This document shows, piece after piece, positions 28,930 through 38,391 of a DNA stretch of 64,000 bases; the stretch's first letter is position 1; each line of letters begins with the position of its first letter. Location: the NCBI RefSeq assembly GCF_000382185.1, contig NZ_KB907784.1, positions 1,885,633 through 1,949,632 on the forward strand, in the 5' to 3' direction. The DNA comes from Bordetella sp. FB-8 (GTDB lineage Bacteria > Pseudomonadota > Gammaproteobacteria > Burkholderiales > Burkholderiaceae_B). The position numbers and the translations under genes were made by a program. The notes under the pieces were generated by a model that ran no database searches, was not told the origin of the DNA, and saw nothing but the letters and a program-made list of their open reading frames with translations.

Positions 28930-29067
28930 GCTGTAGTCCAGCTGTAGTCCTTTAGGCAGCGCCTAAACCCTGCGAGCGCCTAAATGAGGGGGCAGTCCGC
29001 TTCACAGAGCTTGCAAACCCTGCTCAGTTGGAACCCTGCGAGCGCCTAAATGAGGGGGCAGTCCGCT
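28930..29067. repeat. Clustered direct and inverted repeats before pgi
   Basis: An 11-base unit AGCTGTAGTCC occurs twice in tandem (about 28930-28951), then TTTAGGC-AGC-GCCTAAA (perfect inverted repeat, about 28951-28967), then a 36-base sequence repeated exactly at 28966-29001 and 29032-29067, a 66-base period. The second copy ends in GTCCGCT-C-AGCGGAC, another perfect palindrome. The region from 28880 to 29160 has no gene. It may be a non-coding RNA, a repeat family or a duplication scar. Confidence 0.7.
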
Positions 29068-29160
29068 CAGCGGACCTTGGCCGCTTAAGGCGGCGGCCCA
29101 ACCCGGCACTCCGAAGCGAACAGGGCTTAGCTGCTGCCTACAGGACGGCCCAAGGACCAA

Positions 29161-30726
29161 TCACTGCCGACTCAGCAAGCCAATCCAATGCCGAGTCGAA
29201 GCATCCTTCCAGGCTCCCGCGCCTGCATCGGCGGCATCCAGCTCTGCGATGATGCGTTTGGCCAACACTTTCCCGAATTCGACGCCCCACTGGTCGAAGG
29301 TGTTGATCCCCCACAGCACGCCCTGCGTGAACACCTTGTGCTCGTACAGCGCCAGCAGCGCGCCCAGCGTGTGGGCGGTGAGCCTGGGTAGCATGATCAG
29401 CGTGGAAGGGCGCCCGCCCGGATGCACGCGATGGCGCGCCAGCAGCGCGGCCTGGGCCGGATCGCTTTCGGTGCGCTGGGTCTCGCTCAGGGCCTCTTCA
29501 TAGGGCTTGCCCGTAAGCAGGGCCGCGCGCTGAGCCAGGCAGTTGGCCAGCAGAATACGGTGATTGCGTCCGTAGTCATGGTCGGGTTGGCGGCAGGCGA
29601 TGAAATCGACCGGCGCGCCCTGGGCATCCTGGTGCATCCATTGGAAAAACGTGTGCTGGCTGTCGGTTCCCGTCATGCCCCAGACCACCGCACTGGTGGG
29701 CACGCCGGCCGGCGTGCCGTCGGCGGTGGTCGACTTACCCAGCGACTCCATTTCCAGCTGCTGCGCCCAGGGCACCAGGTAGGCCATGCGCGAGTCGTAA
29801 GGCGCGATGGCCTGCGTGGCATAGCCGAGCACGCTGCGGTTGGCCACCGCGGCCAGCGCCATCTGCACCGGCGCGTTGGCGGCGATGGGGGCGGCCAGGA
29901 AGTGATCGTCCATGCTTTGGGCGCCGCCCAGCAGTTCGTCGACGGTGTCGTTGCCCAGCGCCAGGGCAATGGGCAGGTGGATGGCGGACCACAGCGAATA
30001 GCGGCCGCCTACCCAGTCCCAGAAACGGAAGATGCGCTCGTGGGCCACGCCGAAATCACGCGCGGCCTGCGGCGCGGCTGTCACGGCGACCATGTGGCTG
30101 AACGGGTCGGCAATACCGGCCTGGCGCAGCCAGTCCAGCGCGACCTGCGCATTGGCCAGCGACTCGGTTGTGGTGAAGGTCTTGGAGGAGACGATCACCA
30201 GGGTCTGCGCCGGGTCGAGTTCGCCCAGCTGCAGCAGGATGTCGTGCGCATCGACGTTGGCCGCGAAGCGAATGCGGCGATGCAGGCCTTTGTCGCCCAG
30301 TGCGCGCACCACCATGCGCGGCCCCCAGTCGCTGCCGCCGATGCCCAGGTGCAGCACATGCCTATAGGCGCCGCGGGCATCGGCGTCGGCGACGAACTGC
30401 CGCACGCGCTGGCGCTCGCCCAGTATCTGCGCTGCCACGGCGGCTGGCGGCTGAGCGGCACGCAGGGCGGTATGCCAGGCCGCCCGGTGTTCCGTCCAGT
30501 TGATGGATTCGCCTGCGAAGAGGCCCGCGCGGGTTCTCTCGAAACCTTGCTGCGCCAGCAAAGCCGCGCCAGCCAGGTCAAGCGGCGCGCTGTGGCGCTG
30601 CGTGGTCAGGTCGACCTGCAGGCCGGCCGCCTCGATGATGCGCAGGGACGCGCCGTCCAGCGGCGCGCCGCGCGCTGCTGCGGCGAACTGCTGCCAGGCG
30701 GGGCTGGAGGGAAGATCGGAAGGCAT
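29161..30726 (-). CDS. pgi: Glucose-6-phosphate isomerase
   Basis: 521 residues. It interconverts glucose-6-phosphate and fructose-6-phosphate. Family signatures are VIVSSKTFTTTESLANAQVAL (phosphate site), GGRYSLWSAIHLPIAL and NTFDQWGVEFGKVLAKRI at the C terminus; the catalytic Glu/His region GMTGTDSQHTFFQWMHQ is present. Its start is 5 bases after the phosphohexomutase stop, so the two form a hexose-phosphate operon. No clear terminator was seen downstream, only the repeat cluster. Confidence 0.97.
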   Translation of the reverse strand: MPSDLPSSPAWQQFAAAARGAPLDGASLRIIEAAGLQVDLTTQRHSAPLDLAGAALLAQQGFERTRAGLFAGESINWTEHRAAWHTALRAAQPPAAVAAQILGERQRVRQFVADADARGAYRHVLHLGIGGSDWGPRMVVRALGDKGLHRRIRFAANVDAHDILLQLGELDPAQTLVIVSSKTFTTTESLANAQVALDWLRQAGIADPFSHMVAVTAAPQAARDFGVAHERIFRFWDWVGGRYSLWSAIHLPIALALGNDTVDELLGGAQSMDDHFLAAPIAANAPVQMALAAVANRSVLGYATQAIAPYDSRMAYLVPWAQQLEMESLGKSTTADGTPAGVPTSAVVWGMTGTDSQHTFFQWMHQDAQGAPVDFIACRQPDHDYGRNHRILLANCLAQRAALLTGKPYEEALSETQRTESDPAQAALLARHRVHPGGRPSTLIMLPRLTAHTLGALLALYEHKVFTQGVLWGINTFDQWGVEFGKVLAKRIIAELDAADAGAGAWKDASTRHWIGLLSRQ

Positions 30727-30731
30727 GGCGA

Positions 30732-32114
30732 TCAGAAGGGCAGTTTGGCTTGCGGCGCGAGCTTGAGCAGTTCGCGGCGAAATTCGTTTTGGATGCGCGC
30801 GAGCGCCGCTTCGCTATCGGCCTCGAAACGCAGCACGATGACCGGCGTGGTGTTGGACGAGCGCGCCAGTCCGAAACCGTCGGCGTATTCGGCGCGCACG
30901 CCGTCGATGGTGACCACGCGCTCGGTGCCGGGGAAGTCGCCCTTGGCCTGCAGTTCGCGGATGATGGCGTGCGGCTGGCCTTCTTCCATCTCGATCTTGA
31001 GCTCAGGCGTGGAAATGGCCTGCGGCAGTTCTTCGAGCACTTGGGACGGATTGGCGCTGCGCGAGACGATCTCAAGCAGGCGCGCCGCGGTATAGAGGCC
31101 GTCGTCGAAGCCGAACCAGCGTTCCTTGAAGAAAATGTGGCCGCTCATTTCACCGGCCAGGGGCGCCCCGGTCTCGGCCAGCTTGGCCTTGACCAGCGAA
31201 TGGCCGGTCATCCACATCAGCGGTTTGCCGCCGGCCTTCTCGACCGCCAGGCCGACGTGGCGGCTGCACTTGACGTCGTAGATGATGGTGCCCCCGGGCA
31301 CGCGCGTGAGCACGTCGCGGGCCAGCAGGATGAGCTGGCGGTCGGGCCAGATGATCTGGCCGGACTTGGTGACTACACCCAGGCGGTCGGCATCGCCGTC
31401 GAAAGCCAGGCCCAGTTCGCAGTCGGTGGTGGTGACGTGCCTGATCAGGTCTTCCAGGTTGTGCGGCTCGGCCGGGTCGGGGTGATGGTTGGGGAAGTTG
31501 CCGTCGACCTCGGTATAGAGCTCATCGATGTCGCAGCCCAAGGCCCGCAGCAGCGCCGGGGCGACCGCGCCGCCCACGCCGTTGCCGCAGTCGATCGCGA
31601 TCTTCATGCGGCGCGCAAGCTTGACGTCGGAGACGATGCGCTCGATGTATTCGCCCACCAGATCGAGCTTGACGTGCCTGCCAGGCGTGGCGGCGGGCAG
31701 GGCAGCGGCCATCTCGCCGGGCAACTGCTTGATCTGGTCGCCATAGAGCGCCTTGCCGTCCAGCATCATCTTGAAGCCGTTGTACTTGGGCGGATTGTGG
31801 CTGCCGGTGATGGCCACGCCGGTGCCGGTGCCCTGCGTGAAGGCGGCATAGTAGACCAGCGGCGTGGGCACCATGCCGATGTCCAGCGCGTCGACCCCGC
31901 CGGCGGTCAGTCCGTCGGTCAGCGCCTGGGCCAGCGCGGGGCTGCTTAGGCGGCCGTCGTATCCGACCGCCACGGCTTTGATGCCGGCATTGCGGGCGCG
32001 GGCGGCCAATGCCAGGCCCAGCGCGCGGGCGAAGTCCGGATTGATCAGATCGGGAACGGTGCCCCGGATGTCGTAGGCCTTGAAGACGGAAGCGGGGAAA
32101 GACGTGGTGCTCAC
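30732..32114 (-). CDS. Phosphomannomutase/phosphoglucomutase
   Basis: 460-residue alpha-D-phosphohexomutase (AlgC/ManB type). It interconverts hexose 6- and 1-phosphates for LPS, glycan or polysaccharide precursors. The active serine is in GVAITGSHNPPKYNG, the metal loop is AFDGDADRLGVV, the sugar-binding loop is GEMSGHIFF, and the phosphate loop is near RSSNTTPVIVLRFE. The start is a GTG at 32114, with AAGGA six bases upstream; longer frames have no family match. It is upstream of pgi in a likely operon. Confidence 0.93.
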   Translation of the reverse strand: MSTTSFPASVFKAYDIRGTVPDLINPDFARALGLALAARARNAGIKAVAVGYDGRLSSPALAQALTDGLTAGGVDALDIGMVPTPLVYYAAFTQGTGTGVAITGSHNPPKYNGFKMMLDGKALYGDQIKQLPGEMAAALPAATPGRHVKLDLVGEYIERIVSDVKLARRMKIAIDCGNGVGGAVAPALLRALGCDIDELYTEVDGNFPNHHPDPAEPHNLEDLIRHVTTTDCELGLAFDGDADRLGVVTKSGQIIWPDRQLILLARDVLTRVPGGTIIYDVKCSRHVGLAVEKAGGKPLMWMTGHSLVKAKLAETGAPLAGEMSGHIFFKERWFGFDDGLYTAARLLEIVSRSANPSQVLEELPQAISTPELKIEMEEGQPHAIIRELQAKGDFPGTERVVTIDGVRAEYADGFGLARSSNTTPVIVLRFEADSEAALARIQNEFRRELLKLAPQAKLPF

Positions 32115-32299
32115 GGAAAATCCTTGTGCAATAGCTTGGGGCGGGCGATGGGGCCGGCCCCCGTCGCGATTATCTCTGATTCGGCCGGTGTGGTGGGGGA
32201 TGGCCATGCCATTGGGAAACAGGGCGTATCCAATCATGGACTCTGGATCGCGGCCGCCTCCTACAATAGGATCATCCTTCCCGATGATGAGTGTCCACC

Positions 32300-33715
32300 A
32301 TGACTTTGCTGAACGAATTGCAGTCCCTGCTGGGTGCCGATCATGTGCTGACAGGGGCTGACGCTGCCCCTTTTCTTCTCGACTGGCGGCGGCGCTACCA
32401 GGGCTCGGCGCTGGCCGTGGCGCGGCCAGGCAGCACCGACGAGGTGGCGGCCGTAGTGCGCGCCTGCGCGCGCCACGGCGTGCCCCTGGTGCCGCAGGGC
32501 GGCAACACCGGCCTGTGCGGCGCCGCCACGCCGGACGAGTCGGGCCGGGCCGTGGTTCTGTCCACGGCTCGGCTGAACCGCGTGCGCGCCATCGATACTG
32601 ACAACGACACCATCACGGTCGAGGCTGGCTGCGTGCTGCAGGCGGTGCAGGACGCGGCCGAAGACCGGGGTCGCCTTTTTCCCCTGAGCCTGGCGGCCGA
32701 GGGCAGTTGCACCATAGGCGGCAACCTGGCCACCAACGCGGGCGGCACGCAGGTACTGCGTTACGGCAACACCCGCGATCTGACGCTGGGACTGGAAGTG
32801 GTGACGGCCGAGGGGGAGGTCTGGCACGGCCTGCGCGGCCTGCGCAAGGACAACACCGGCTACGACCTGCGCGACTTGTACGTGGGCAGCGAAGGCACGC
32901 TGGGCATCATCACGGCGGCGACGCTCAAGCTCTATCCCTTGCCGGTGGCCACCTGTACGGCGCTGCTGGCCCTGCGCAGCATCGACGCCGCCGTGGAGCT
33001 GTTGTCGCGCGCGCGCGCCGGCTTCGGCGCTTCGCTGACAGGCTACGAGTTGATGGCGGGCGATTGCCTGCATCGGGTGACCGAATTGTTCCCGCAGCAG
33101 CGCCTGCCCTTCGAGGGCATCTCAGCGCAATCGCCCTGGTATGCCCTGCTCGAGCTGTCTGACAGCGAAAGCGAGGCCCATGCGCGTGAGCGTTTCGAGT
33201 CCGTGCTGGGGCAGGCCATCGAGGACGGTGTGGCGAGCGATGCGGCCATTGCCGCCAGCGTCGCGCAGAGCAAGGCCCTGTGGCACCTGCGCGAGAGCAT
33301 CCCCTTGGCCGAGGCCGAAACAGGCAAGTCGGTCAAGCATGATGTGTCGATTCCCATTTCGCGCATTGCCGATTTCGTGCACCTTACCAATGCCACGCTG
33401 CAGGCGGGCTTTCCCGGCATACGCAATGTGATCTTCGGCCACTTGGGCGACGGCAACCTGCACTACAACGTGGCGCGCGGTCCGGGCTTGTCGCAGGACG
33501 AGCTTCTGGCGCTACAGCCACGCATCTACGATATGGTGCATGCCAGCGTGCGGGATCACGACGGCTCGATCAGCGCCGAGCACGGCATAGGCCAGCTCAA
33601 GCGCGACGAGTTGCCGCGCTATAAGAGTCCCATCGAACTGGCTCTGATGAAACGCATCAAGCGGGCGCTCGACCCGCAGGGATTGTTCAATCCGGGCAAA
33701 GTGCTGCAGATGTGA
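32300..33715 (+). CDS. FAD-linked D-2-hydroxyacid dehydrogenase (GlcD/D2HGDH family)
   Basis: 471 residues: a PCMH-type FAD domain (VARPGSTDEVAAVVRACARHGVPLVPQGGNTGLCG, then EGSCTIGGNLATNAGG, GSEGTLGIITAATLKL) and an FAD-oxidase C-terminal domain with the metal/substrate motif FGHLGDGNLHYN and SAEHGIGQLKRDEL. Family members oxidise D-2-hydroxyglutarate, D-lactate or glycolate-like acids. Substrate cannot be set here. ATG 32300 is used; a GTG at 32291 is possible. It converges with the LacI-family gene. Confidence 0.9.
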   Translation: MTLLNELQSLLGADHVLTGADAAPFLLDWRRRYQGSALAVARPGSTDEVAAVVRACARHGVPLVPQGGNTGLCGAATPDESGRAVVLSTARLNRVRAIDTDNDTITVEAGCVLQAVQDAAEDRGRLFPLSLAAEGSCTIGGNLATNAGGTQVLRYGNTRDLTLGLEVVTAEGEVWHGLRGLRKDNTGYDLRDLYVGSEGTLGIITAATLKLYPLPVATCTALLALRSIDAAVELLSRARAGFGASLTGYELMAGDCLHRVTELFPQQRLPFEGISAQSPWYALLELSDSESEAHARERFESVLGQAIEDGVASDAAIAASVAQSKALWHLRESIPLAEAETGKSVKHDVSIPISRIADFVHLTNATLQAGFPGIRNVIFGHLGDGNLHYNVARGPGLSQDELLALQPRIYDMVHASVRDHDGSISAEHGIGQLKRDELPRYKSPIELALMKRIKRALDPQGLFNPGKVLQM

Positions 33716-33740
33716 CTGGATGCCCGCCGCCGGCCGCCGG

Positions 33741-34784
33741 TCACGACGAGCCGCGTACCTGCAGCGTGCCGGGCAGTTCGATCTTGCGCGCAGCGCCGCT
33801 CCAGCCCTGCAACCGTTCGATCAGGCAGCGTGCCGCGGTCCGGCCCAGCGCGTCGGTGGGCTGGGCTATGGTGCTCAGTCCTGGGCCGATCAGGGCGGCC
33901 CATTCTGTTTCGTCGATGCCGATAAAGCCAATCTCCCTGCCCAGAGACCAGCCCAGCGCCTGTACCGCCGACGCGATCCGCAAGGTGGCCACGGCATTGC
34001 CTGCCAGTACGGCCGGGCGGCGGTCCTGGGCCTGTGCCCGCAGCGCCAGCAGGCGCTGCATGAGCTGCTCCCGGTTATCCGTCGTGCTTTCCCAGAAGCT
34101 GCCACGCATGCCCTGAGGCTTGTCGGTCTGTTGTGCCATGACTGCGATGAACGTGTCGCGGCGCGCGCTGCGCGAACTGACGCCGTTGCAGGGTTCGCTG
34201 ACCAGCAGCACCTCGTTCCAGCCGCGCGAGTGCAGGTGCTCCAGGGCCTGGGCAACCACGGCGGCGTTGTCCACGGAAACATAGTCGGCGTCCACGCCCT
34301 CTTGCGCGCGATCCACCAGGACGATGGGCTTGCCGTATCCGACAGCGCTCTGCCAAAGCTGCACGCGGGTATCCACGCGGTTCAGAATGAGCCCGTCGAT
34401 CTGATAGTCCGTCAGGGCCTGCAGCGCGTCGCGCTCGCGGCCGGGCTTGTTGCCCAGATTGAACAGCACCAGCAGGTAGCCGGCTTCCTGGCAGGCCTTT
34501 TCGGCGCCTTGCAGCACGGCCACGGAGAACGGATTCGTGATGTCCGCCACGGCCAGTCCGATCAGCCGCGAGCGGCCGTGCTTGAGCGCCTGGGCCATGG
34601 GGCTGGGGCGGTAGCTCAGCGTCTCGATGGCGTCGCGTACACGTTCGGCGATGTCGGGGGTGAGCAACTGGTGCCGGCCGTTGAGATAGCGCGATACCGT
34701 GGCCTTGGATACACCCGCGTGCCGCGCCACGTCGGCGATGGTGGCCCGGCCCGGCGCCACCTGGCCTGAGCGCTGTGTGCTCAT
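33741..34784 (-). CDS. LacI-family transcriptional regulator
   Basis: 347 residues: an N-terminal LacI helix-turn-helix (ATIADVARHAGVSKATVSRYL, about 14-34) with hinge, and a periplasmic-binding-protein-like effector domain (SRLIGLAVADITNPFSVAVLQG onward). It resembles KdgR/gluconate-type regulators. Its ATG overlaps the stop of the reductase gene by 4 bases, so it is the last gene of the ABC/kinase operon and is translationally coupled. A perfect LacI-type palindrome 15 bases before the first gene of that operon (40590-40603) is its probable site, giving self-regulation. Confidence 0.92.
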   Translation of the reverse strand: MSTQRSGQVAPGRATIADVARHAGVSKATVSRYLNGRHQLLTPDIAERVRDAIETLSYRPSPMAQALKHGRSRLIGLAVADITNPFSVAVLQGAEKACQEAGYLLVLFNLGNKPGRERDALQALTDYQIDGLILNRVDTRVQLWQSAVGYGKPIVLVDRAQEGVDADYVSVDNAAVVAQALEHLHSRGWNEVLLVSEPCNGVSSRSARRDTFIAVMAQQTDKPQGMRGSFWESTTDNREQLMQRLLALRAQAQDRRPAVLAGNAVATLRIASAVQALGWSLGREIGFIGIDETEWAALIGPGLSTIAQPTDALGRTAARCLIERLQGWSGAARKIELPGTLQVRGSS

Positions 34785-35740
34785 AGCGGGTAGGCCGCTG
34801 GCGGCGTGGCGCCCGCCAGCAGCGCAAGCAGGTTGTCCACGGCCATCTCGGCCATGGCGCGTCGGGTCTCGTGCGTGGCCGATCCCGCGTGCGGCAGGGG
34901 CGTGACGCGCGGGTGCGTGCGTAGCGCCGAATCCAGCGGCAAGGGTTCGGGTTCGAACACGTCCAGTCCCGCGCCGCGCAGATGGCCGCTGTCGAGCGCG
35001 CGCAGCAGCGCGTCGGCGTCGACGATGCCGCCGCGCGAACCGTTGATCAGGAAGGCGCCGGGTCGCATCTGCGCCAGCGTGGTGTCATTGATCAGGTGGC
35101 GTGTCTGCGGCGTGAGCGGCAGCGTGCTGACAACGATGTCGGCACCGGCCAGCGCCTGGTCCATCGGCACGTGGCGTGCCTTGCCCTGCAGTTCGGGAAC
35201 CTGCACCGGGCCGGTGTTGGTATAGAGCACCTGCATGGCGAAACCCAGCGCCGCGCGGCGCGCCACGGCCTGGCCGATGCGGCCGAAGCCCAGGATGGCG
35301 ACGGTCTTGTGGTGCACGTCCCAGCCGAACAGGTCTTGGCCGATGTTCCCGGTCCAGCGGCCCTCGCGCACCAGGCTGGACAGTTCGACCACCCGGCGGC
35401 AGGTGGCCAGCATGAGCGTGAAAATGGTGTCGGCCGTCGTCTCGGTCAAGACGCCCGGGGTATGGCACAGCGCGATGCCGCGCGCCTTGAGCGAGGCCAG
35501 CGGGTAGTTGTCCACGCCCACCGAGAGGCTGGAAATGATTTCAAGTTGCCTGGCATGGTCGAGCAGCGCGTCGGTGATGGCAAAGCTCGAACCGATCAGC
35601 GCCTGCGCCGTGGGCAGGGCGGCCATGAAGGCCGCGCGCTGCTCGGGCTTGCGCGGGTTGGCCACGGTCACTTCGTGCGCCGCCCGCAGGCGCGCCAGCA
35701 GGTCATCGGGCAATTCGCGAAATACCAGTATGCGGGACAT
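34781..35740 (-). CDS. 2-ketoacid/hydroxypyruvate reductase (GhrB-like D-2-hydroxyacid dehydrogenase)
   Basis: 319 residues of the D-2-hydroxyacid dehydrogenase family, nearest in type to 2-ketogluconate/glyoxylate reductases. The NAD(P) motif is ILGFGRIGQAVARR. The catalytic set is Arg in INGSRGGIVDADAL, Glu in DVFEPEPLP and His in PLPHAGSAT. It probably reduces a 2-keto sugar acid or hydroxypyruvate made from the imported substrate. It lies 16 bases after the kinase gene and overlaps the LacI gene by 4 bases. Confidence 0.88.
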   Translation of the reverse strand: MSRILVFRELPDDLLARLRAAHEVTVANPRKPEQRAAFMAALPTAQALIGSSFAITDALLDHARQLEIISSLSVGVDNYPLASLKARGIALCHTPGVLTETTADTIFTLMLATCRRVVELSSLVREGRWTGNIGQDLFGWDVHHKTVAILGFGRIGQAVARRAALGFAMQVLYTNTGPVQVPELQGKARHVPMDQALAGADIVVSTLPLTPQTRHLINDTTLAQMRPGAFLINGSRGGIVDADALLRALDSGHLRGAGLDVFEPEPLPLDSALRTHPRVTPLPHAGSATHETRRAMAEMAVDNLLALLAGATPPAAYPL

Positions 35741-35756
35741 GGGCGGACGCGCCGGG

Positions 35757-36710
35757 TCAGTGGCCCGCGGCCTGCAGTTCGGCGCGGCTGGGCAGGCCCT
35801 CGGAGTCGCCCCGTACCTGCACCTGGCGCGCACCGATCCAGCAGGCCCGCGCGACGGCCTCGGGCGCGGCCAGGCCGTCGAGCAGGCCGCTGATTACGCC
35901 GACGGCAAAAGCGTCGCCCGCGCCCACGGTGTCCACCACTGTCTGGACGGGGCAACCCGGCACGTGGCCGCATCCCAGCTCAGCGTGGTCGTAGTAGGCG
36001 CCGTCGGCCCCCAGCTTGACGACGACCAGGCTGGCGCCCAGGTCGCGATAAAAGCGCGCGATGGCTTCGGGGCTCGCTTGGCCGGTGAGCAGCGCGCCTT
36101 CGGCCAGCCCTGGCAGCACCCAGTCGGCGCCGGCGGCCAGCGCATTGATTTCGCGGCGCATGGTGGCCTCGTCCGGCCACAGCGTGGGGCGCAGATTGGG
36201 GTCGAATGAAATGGTGCTGCCGCTGTCCCGTGCGACCTGCAGCGTGCGCCGTGCCGTGGCCAGCGCCGTCTCGGAGATCGCGGGGAATACGCCGGTGGCA
36301 TGCAAGTGGCGCGCGCCCGCGAGCCTGGATTCATCGACGTCGGCCGGCGTCATCAGGCTCGCCGCCGAGCCCTTGCGATGGTATTCGATGACCGGGTCGC
36401 TGCCGTCGTCCACCTGGCCCTTGAACTGAAAGCCCGTGCGCTGCGCGGCCTGCATCGCCACGCCCTCGCAGTTCACCCCTTCGCCGCACAGGTGGTTGAC
36501 GAGGTAGCGGCCCATGGAATCGGCGCCCACGCGGCTGAACCAGCGCACGTCAAAGCCCAGGCGCGACAGGCCGACGGCCACATTGATTTCGGCGCCGGCG
36601 ATGCCCTTGGTGAAGGTTTGCACCCGCTCCAGCGGGCCGGGGCGGTCGGCGATCAGGAGCAGCATGGCTTCGCCGAAGACGGCGATATCGTAGGTTTTTG
36701 CGGCGGTCAT
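35757..36710 (-). CDS. PfkB-family sugar kinase, KdgK-like
   Basis: 317-residue ribokinase-fold kinase. The ATP/anion-hole motif DTVGAGDAFAVGVISGLL includes the catalytic Asp; the N-terminal FGEAMLLL and GAEINVAVGLSRLG match 2-keto-3-deoxygluconate kinases. The inferred reaction is ATP-dependent phosphorylation of a sugar acid. No KDPG aldolase is next to it, so the product must enter central metabolism through distant genes. The start at 36710 is 4 bases after the TIM-barrel stop. Confidence 0.88.
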   Translation of the reverse strand: MTAAKTYDIAVFGEAMLLLIADRPGPLERVQTFTKGIAGAEINVAVGLSRLGFDVRWFSRVGADSMGRYLVNHLCGEGVNCEGVAMQAAQRTGFQFKGQVDDGSDPVIEYHRKGSAASLMTPADVDESRLAGARHLHATGVFPAISETALATARRTLQVARDSGSTISFDPNLRPTLWPDEATMRREINALAAGADWVLPGLAEGALLTGQASPEAIARFYRDLGASLVVVKLGADGAYYDHAELGCGHVPGCPVQTVVDTVGAGDAFAVGVISGLLDGLAAPEAVARACWIGARQVQVRGDSEGLPSRAELQAAGH

Positions 36711-36714
36711 GGCG

Positions 36715-37527
36715 TCAGGGTGCAAGAAAAAAGGCCGGGGCCCGGGCGTCGCGCAGAATCCGCAGTTCTCGTTGGACCAGAGCCTGGAGGTCATCGCCGA
36801 TCAGAGGGTACTCGATGGCGCGCGGCACTGCGGCCGGCAACGCGCGCAGCGTGGCGCGCCAGGGCAGCGCGGATTCTGCCAGCGGCACGGCCACCCATTT
36901 GGCGGGCAGGCGCTGCACGCCCTTGGCATGGATGTAGCCGACGCGCTGCGCAAACCGCTGGGCGCACTGCAGCGCGCATTCGCCTTGATAGGCCCAGTTG
37001 CCCATGTCGAAGGTCATGGGCAGCGGCAGGCCGGCGGCATCGCCCTGGGCAAAAAAGCGATCGAGCGCCGGCATCGTGCCTGCGTCCGCGGTCTGGTCAT
37101 TCTCGATCAGCAGCGCGACGCCGGAACCGGCCAGCGTCCGGGCGATAGCCTCGAACCCGTCCGACTGCGCGGCGAAGCGGCCTATCGACATTTTGAGCCG
37201 ATCGGCCCCGAGCCGGCGGCTGGCCTGGACGCCGTGCTGCAGCGCCGCCAGCGCCAGCGTGCCGTCGGGCGCGTAGAGGGGCCGCGGGCAGGAATAGACC
37301 ACGCTCATCGATCCATCCTGCGTGGCCTCGCTTGCCCAGGCCGCCAGTTCGGACAGTTCGCCCGCGGCATCGCGCAGCAATTCCTCGCGCACCTCCACGC
37401 CGTCGGCGCCGGCCGATTGCGACAGGCGGGCGAACCACAGCTGGCCGCGGCGCAGCACCTGGGCCGCGCCGAACGAGGTCAGCGAGATCAGAGTCTTGGA
37501 TGCGGAGGCGGACGGGATCATATGCAT
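36715..37527 (-). CDS. Sugar phosphate isomerase/epimerase-like TIM-barrel protein
   Basis: 270 residues of the xylose isomerase-like TIM-barrel superfamily. Metal-ligand positions are suggested by GVEVREELL (Glu after the first strands), LLIENDQT, MTFDMGNWAYQGE and GYIHAKGVQ. Members isomerise or epimerise sugars, inosose or hydroxypyruvate-like substrates, and the reaction here is not predictable. It sits between the transporter ATPase and the kinase, consistent with converting the imported compound into a kinase substrate. Confidence 0.75.
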   Translation of the reverse strand: MHMIPSASASKTLISLTSFGAAQVLRRGQLWFARLSQSAGADGVEVREELLRDAAGELSELAAWASEATQDGSMSVVYSCPRPLYAPDGTLALAALQHGVQASRRLGADRLKMSIGRFAAQSDGFEAIARTLAGSGVALLIENDQTADAGTMPALDRFFAQGDAAGLPLPMTFDMGNWAYQGECALQCAQRFAQRVGYIHAKGVQRLPAKWVAVPLAESALPWRATLRALPAAVPRAIEYPLIGDDLQALVQRELRILRDARAPAFFLAP

Positions 37528-37602
37528 TGCGGGTTCGCTCTGGGCGTGTCGGACAGGCGCCGCCGGCTGCCGCCCGGCGGGACTGCGCGCCGGCTCGGAC
37601 GG

Positions 37603-38364
37603 TCAGGCGTGGTGATTGCTCAGTATCTGGCCCAGGAAAGCCTGCGTCTTGGGGTGCTGCGGATTGCCGAAGAAGTCGCTCGGTGGGCCCTGCTCGATGA
37701 TCCTGCCGTCGGCCATGAAGAGCACGCGGTCGGCCACGCTGCGGGCAAAGCCCATTTCATGGGTCACGCACAGCATGGTCATGCCGTCCTCGGCCAGGCC
37801 GATCATGGTGTCGAGCACCTCCTTGACCATCTCGGGATCCAGCGCCGAGGTGGGCTCGTCGAACAGCATGATCTTGGGCGACATGCACAGCGCCCGCGCG
37901 ATCGCCACGCGCTGCTGTTGGCCGCCCGAGAGCTGGCTCGGGTACTTGTGCGCCTGGTCGGGAATGCGCACGCGGGTCAGGTATTTCATGGCGCGTTCCT
38001 CGGCCTGGGCTTTGGACAGGCCGCGCGAACGCATCGGCGCCAGGGTGCAGTTCTGCAAAATGGTCAGGTGCGGGAACAGGTTGAACTGCTGGAACACCAT
38101 GCCCACCTCCTGGCGCACGCTGTCCACGTTGCGGCCGCCGGCGGTCAGGTCGATCCCGTCCACGGTGATCCTGCCTTTCTGCACGGCTTCGAGCCGATTG
38201 ATGCAGCGGATCATCGTGGATTTTCCCGAACCCGACGGCCCGCAGATCACGATGCGCTCGCCAGCGCGGACCTCCAGATTGATGTCGGTCAGCACCTGGA
38301 ACTTGTCATACCATTTCTCGACGCCTTGCAGGCGGATGATGGGTTCTTGAGCGGGGGTGGTCAT
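37603..38364 (-). CDS. Polar amino acid-type ABC transporter ATP-binding protein
   Basis: 253 residues. Walker A is GPSGSGKST, the signature is [15 protein letters not shown], Walker B is [12 protein letters not shown], and the switch His is in CVTHEMGFA. It belongs to the GlnQ/HisP group. It powers the two permeases encoded upstream at 39230-40574 and works with the binding protein at 38392-39186. The downstream sugar-acid enzymes suggest that the substrate is not an ordinary amino acid. Confidence 0.94.
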   Translation of the reverse strand: MTTPAQEPIIRLQGVEKWYDKFQVLTDINLEVRAGERIVICGPSGSGKSTMIRCINRLEAVQKGRITVDGIDLTAGGRNVDSVRQEVGMVFQQFNLFPHLTILQNCTLAPMRSRGLSKAQAEERAMKYLTRVRIPDQAHKYPSQLSGGQQQRVAIARALCMSPKIMLFDEPTSALDPEMVKEVLDTMIGLAEDGMTMLCVTHEMGFARSVADRVLFMADGRIIEQGPPSDFFGNPQHPKTQAFLGQILSNHHA

Positions 38365-38391
38365 GCGGACTCCGGCAGCGGCGAACCAGGG

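Noticed and set aside
28880..29160. CRISPR array
   Set aside because: Only two copies of a 36-base unit, no further spacers or cas genes; flanking sequence is not spacer-like.
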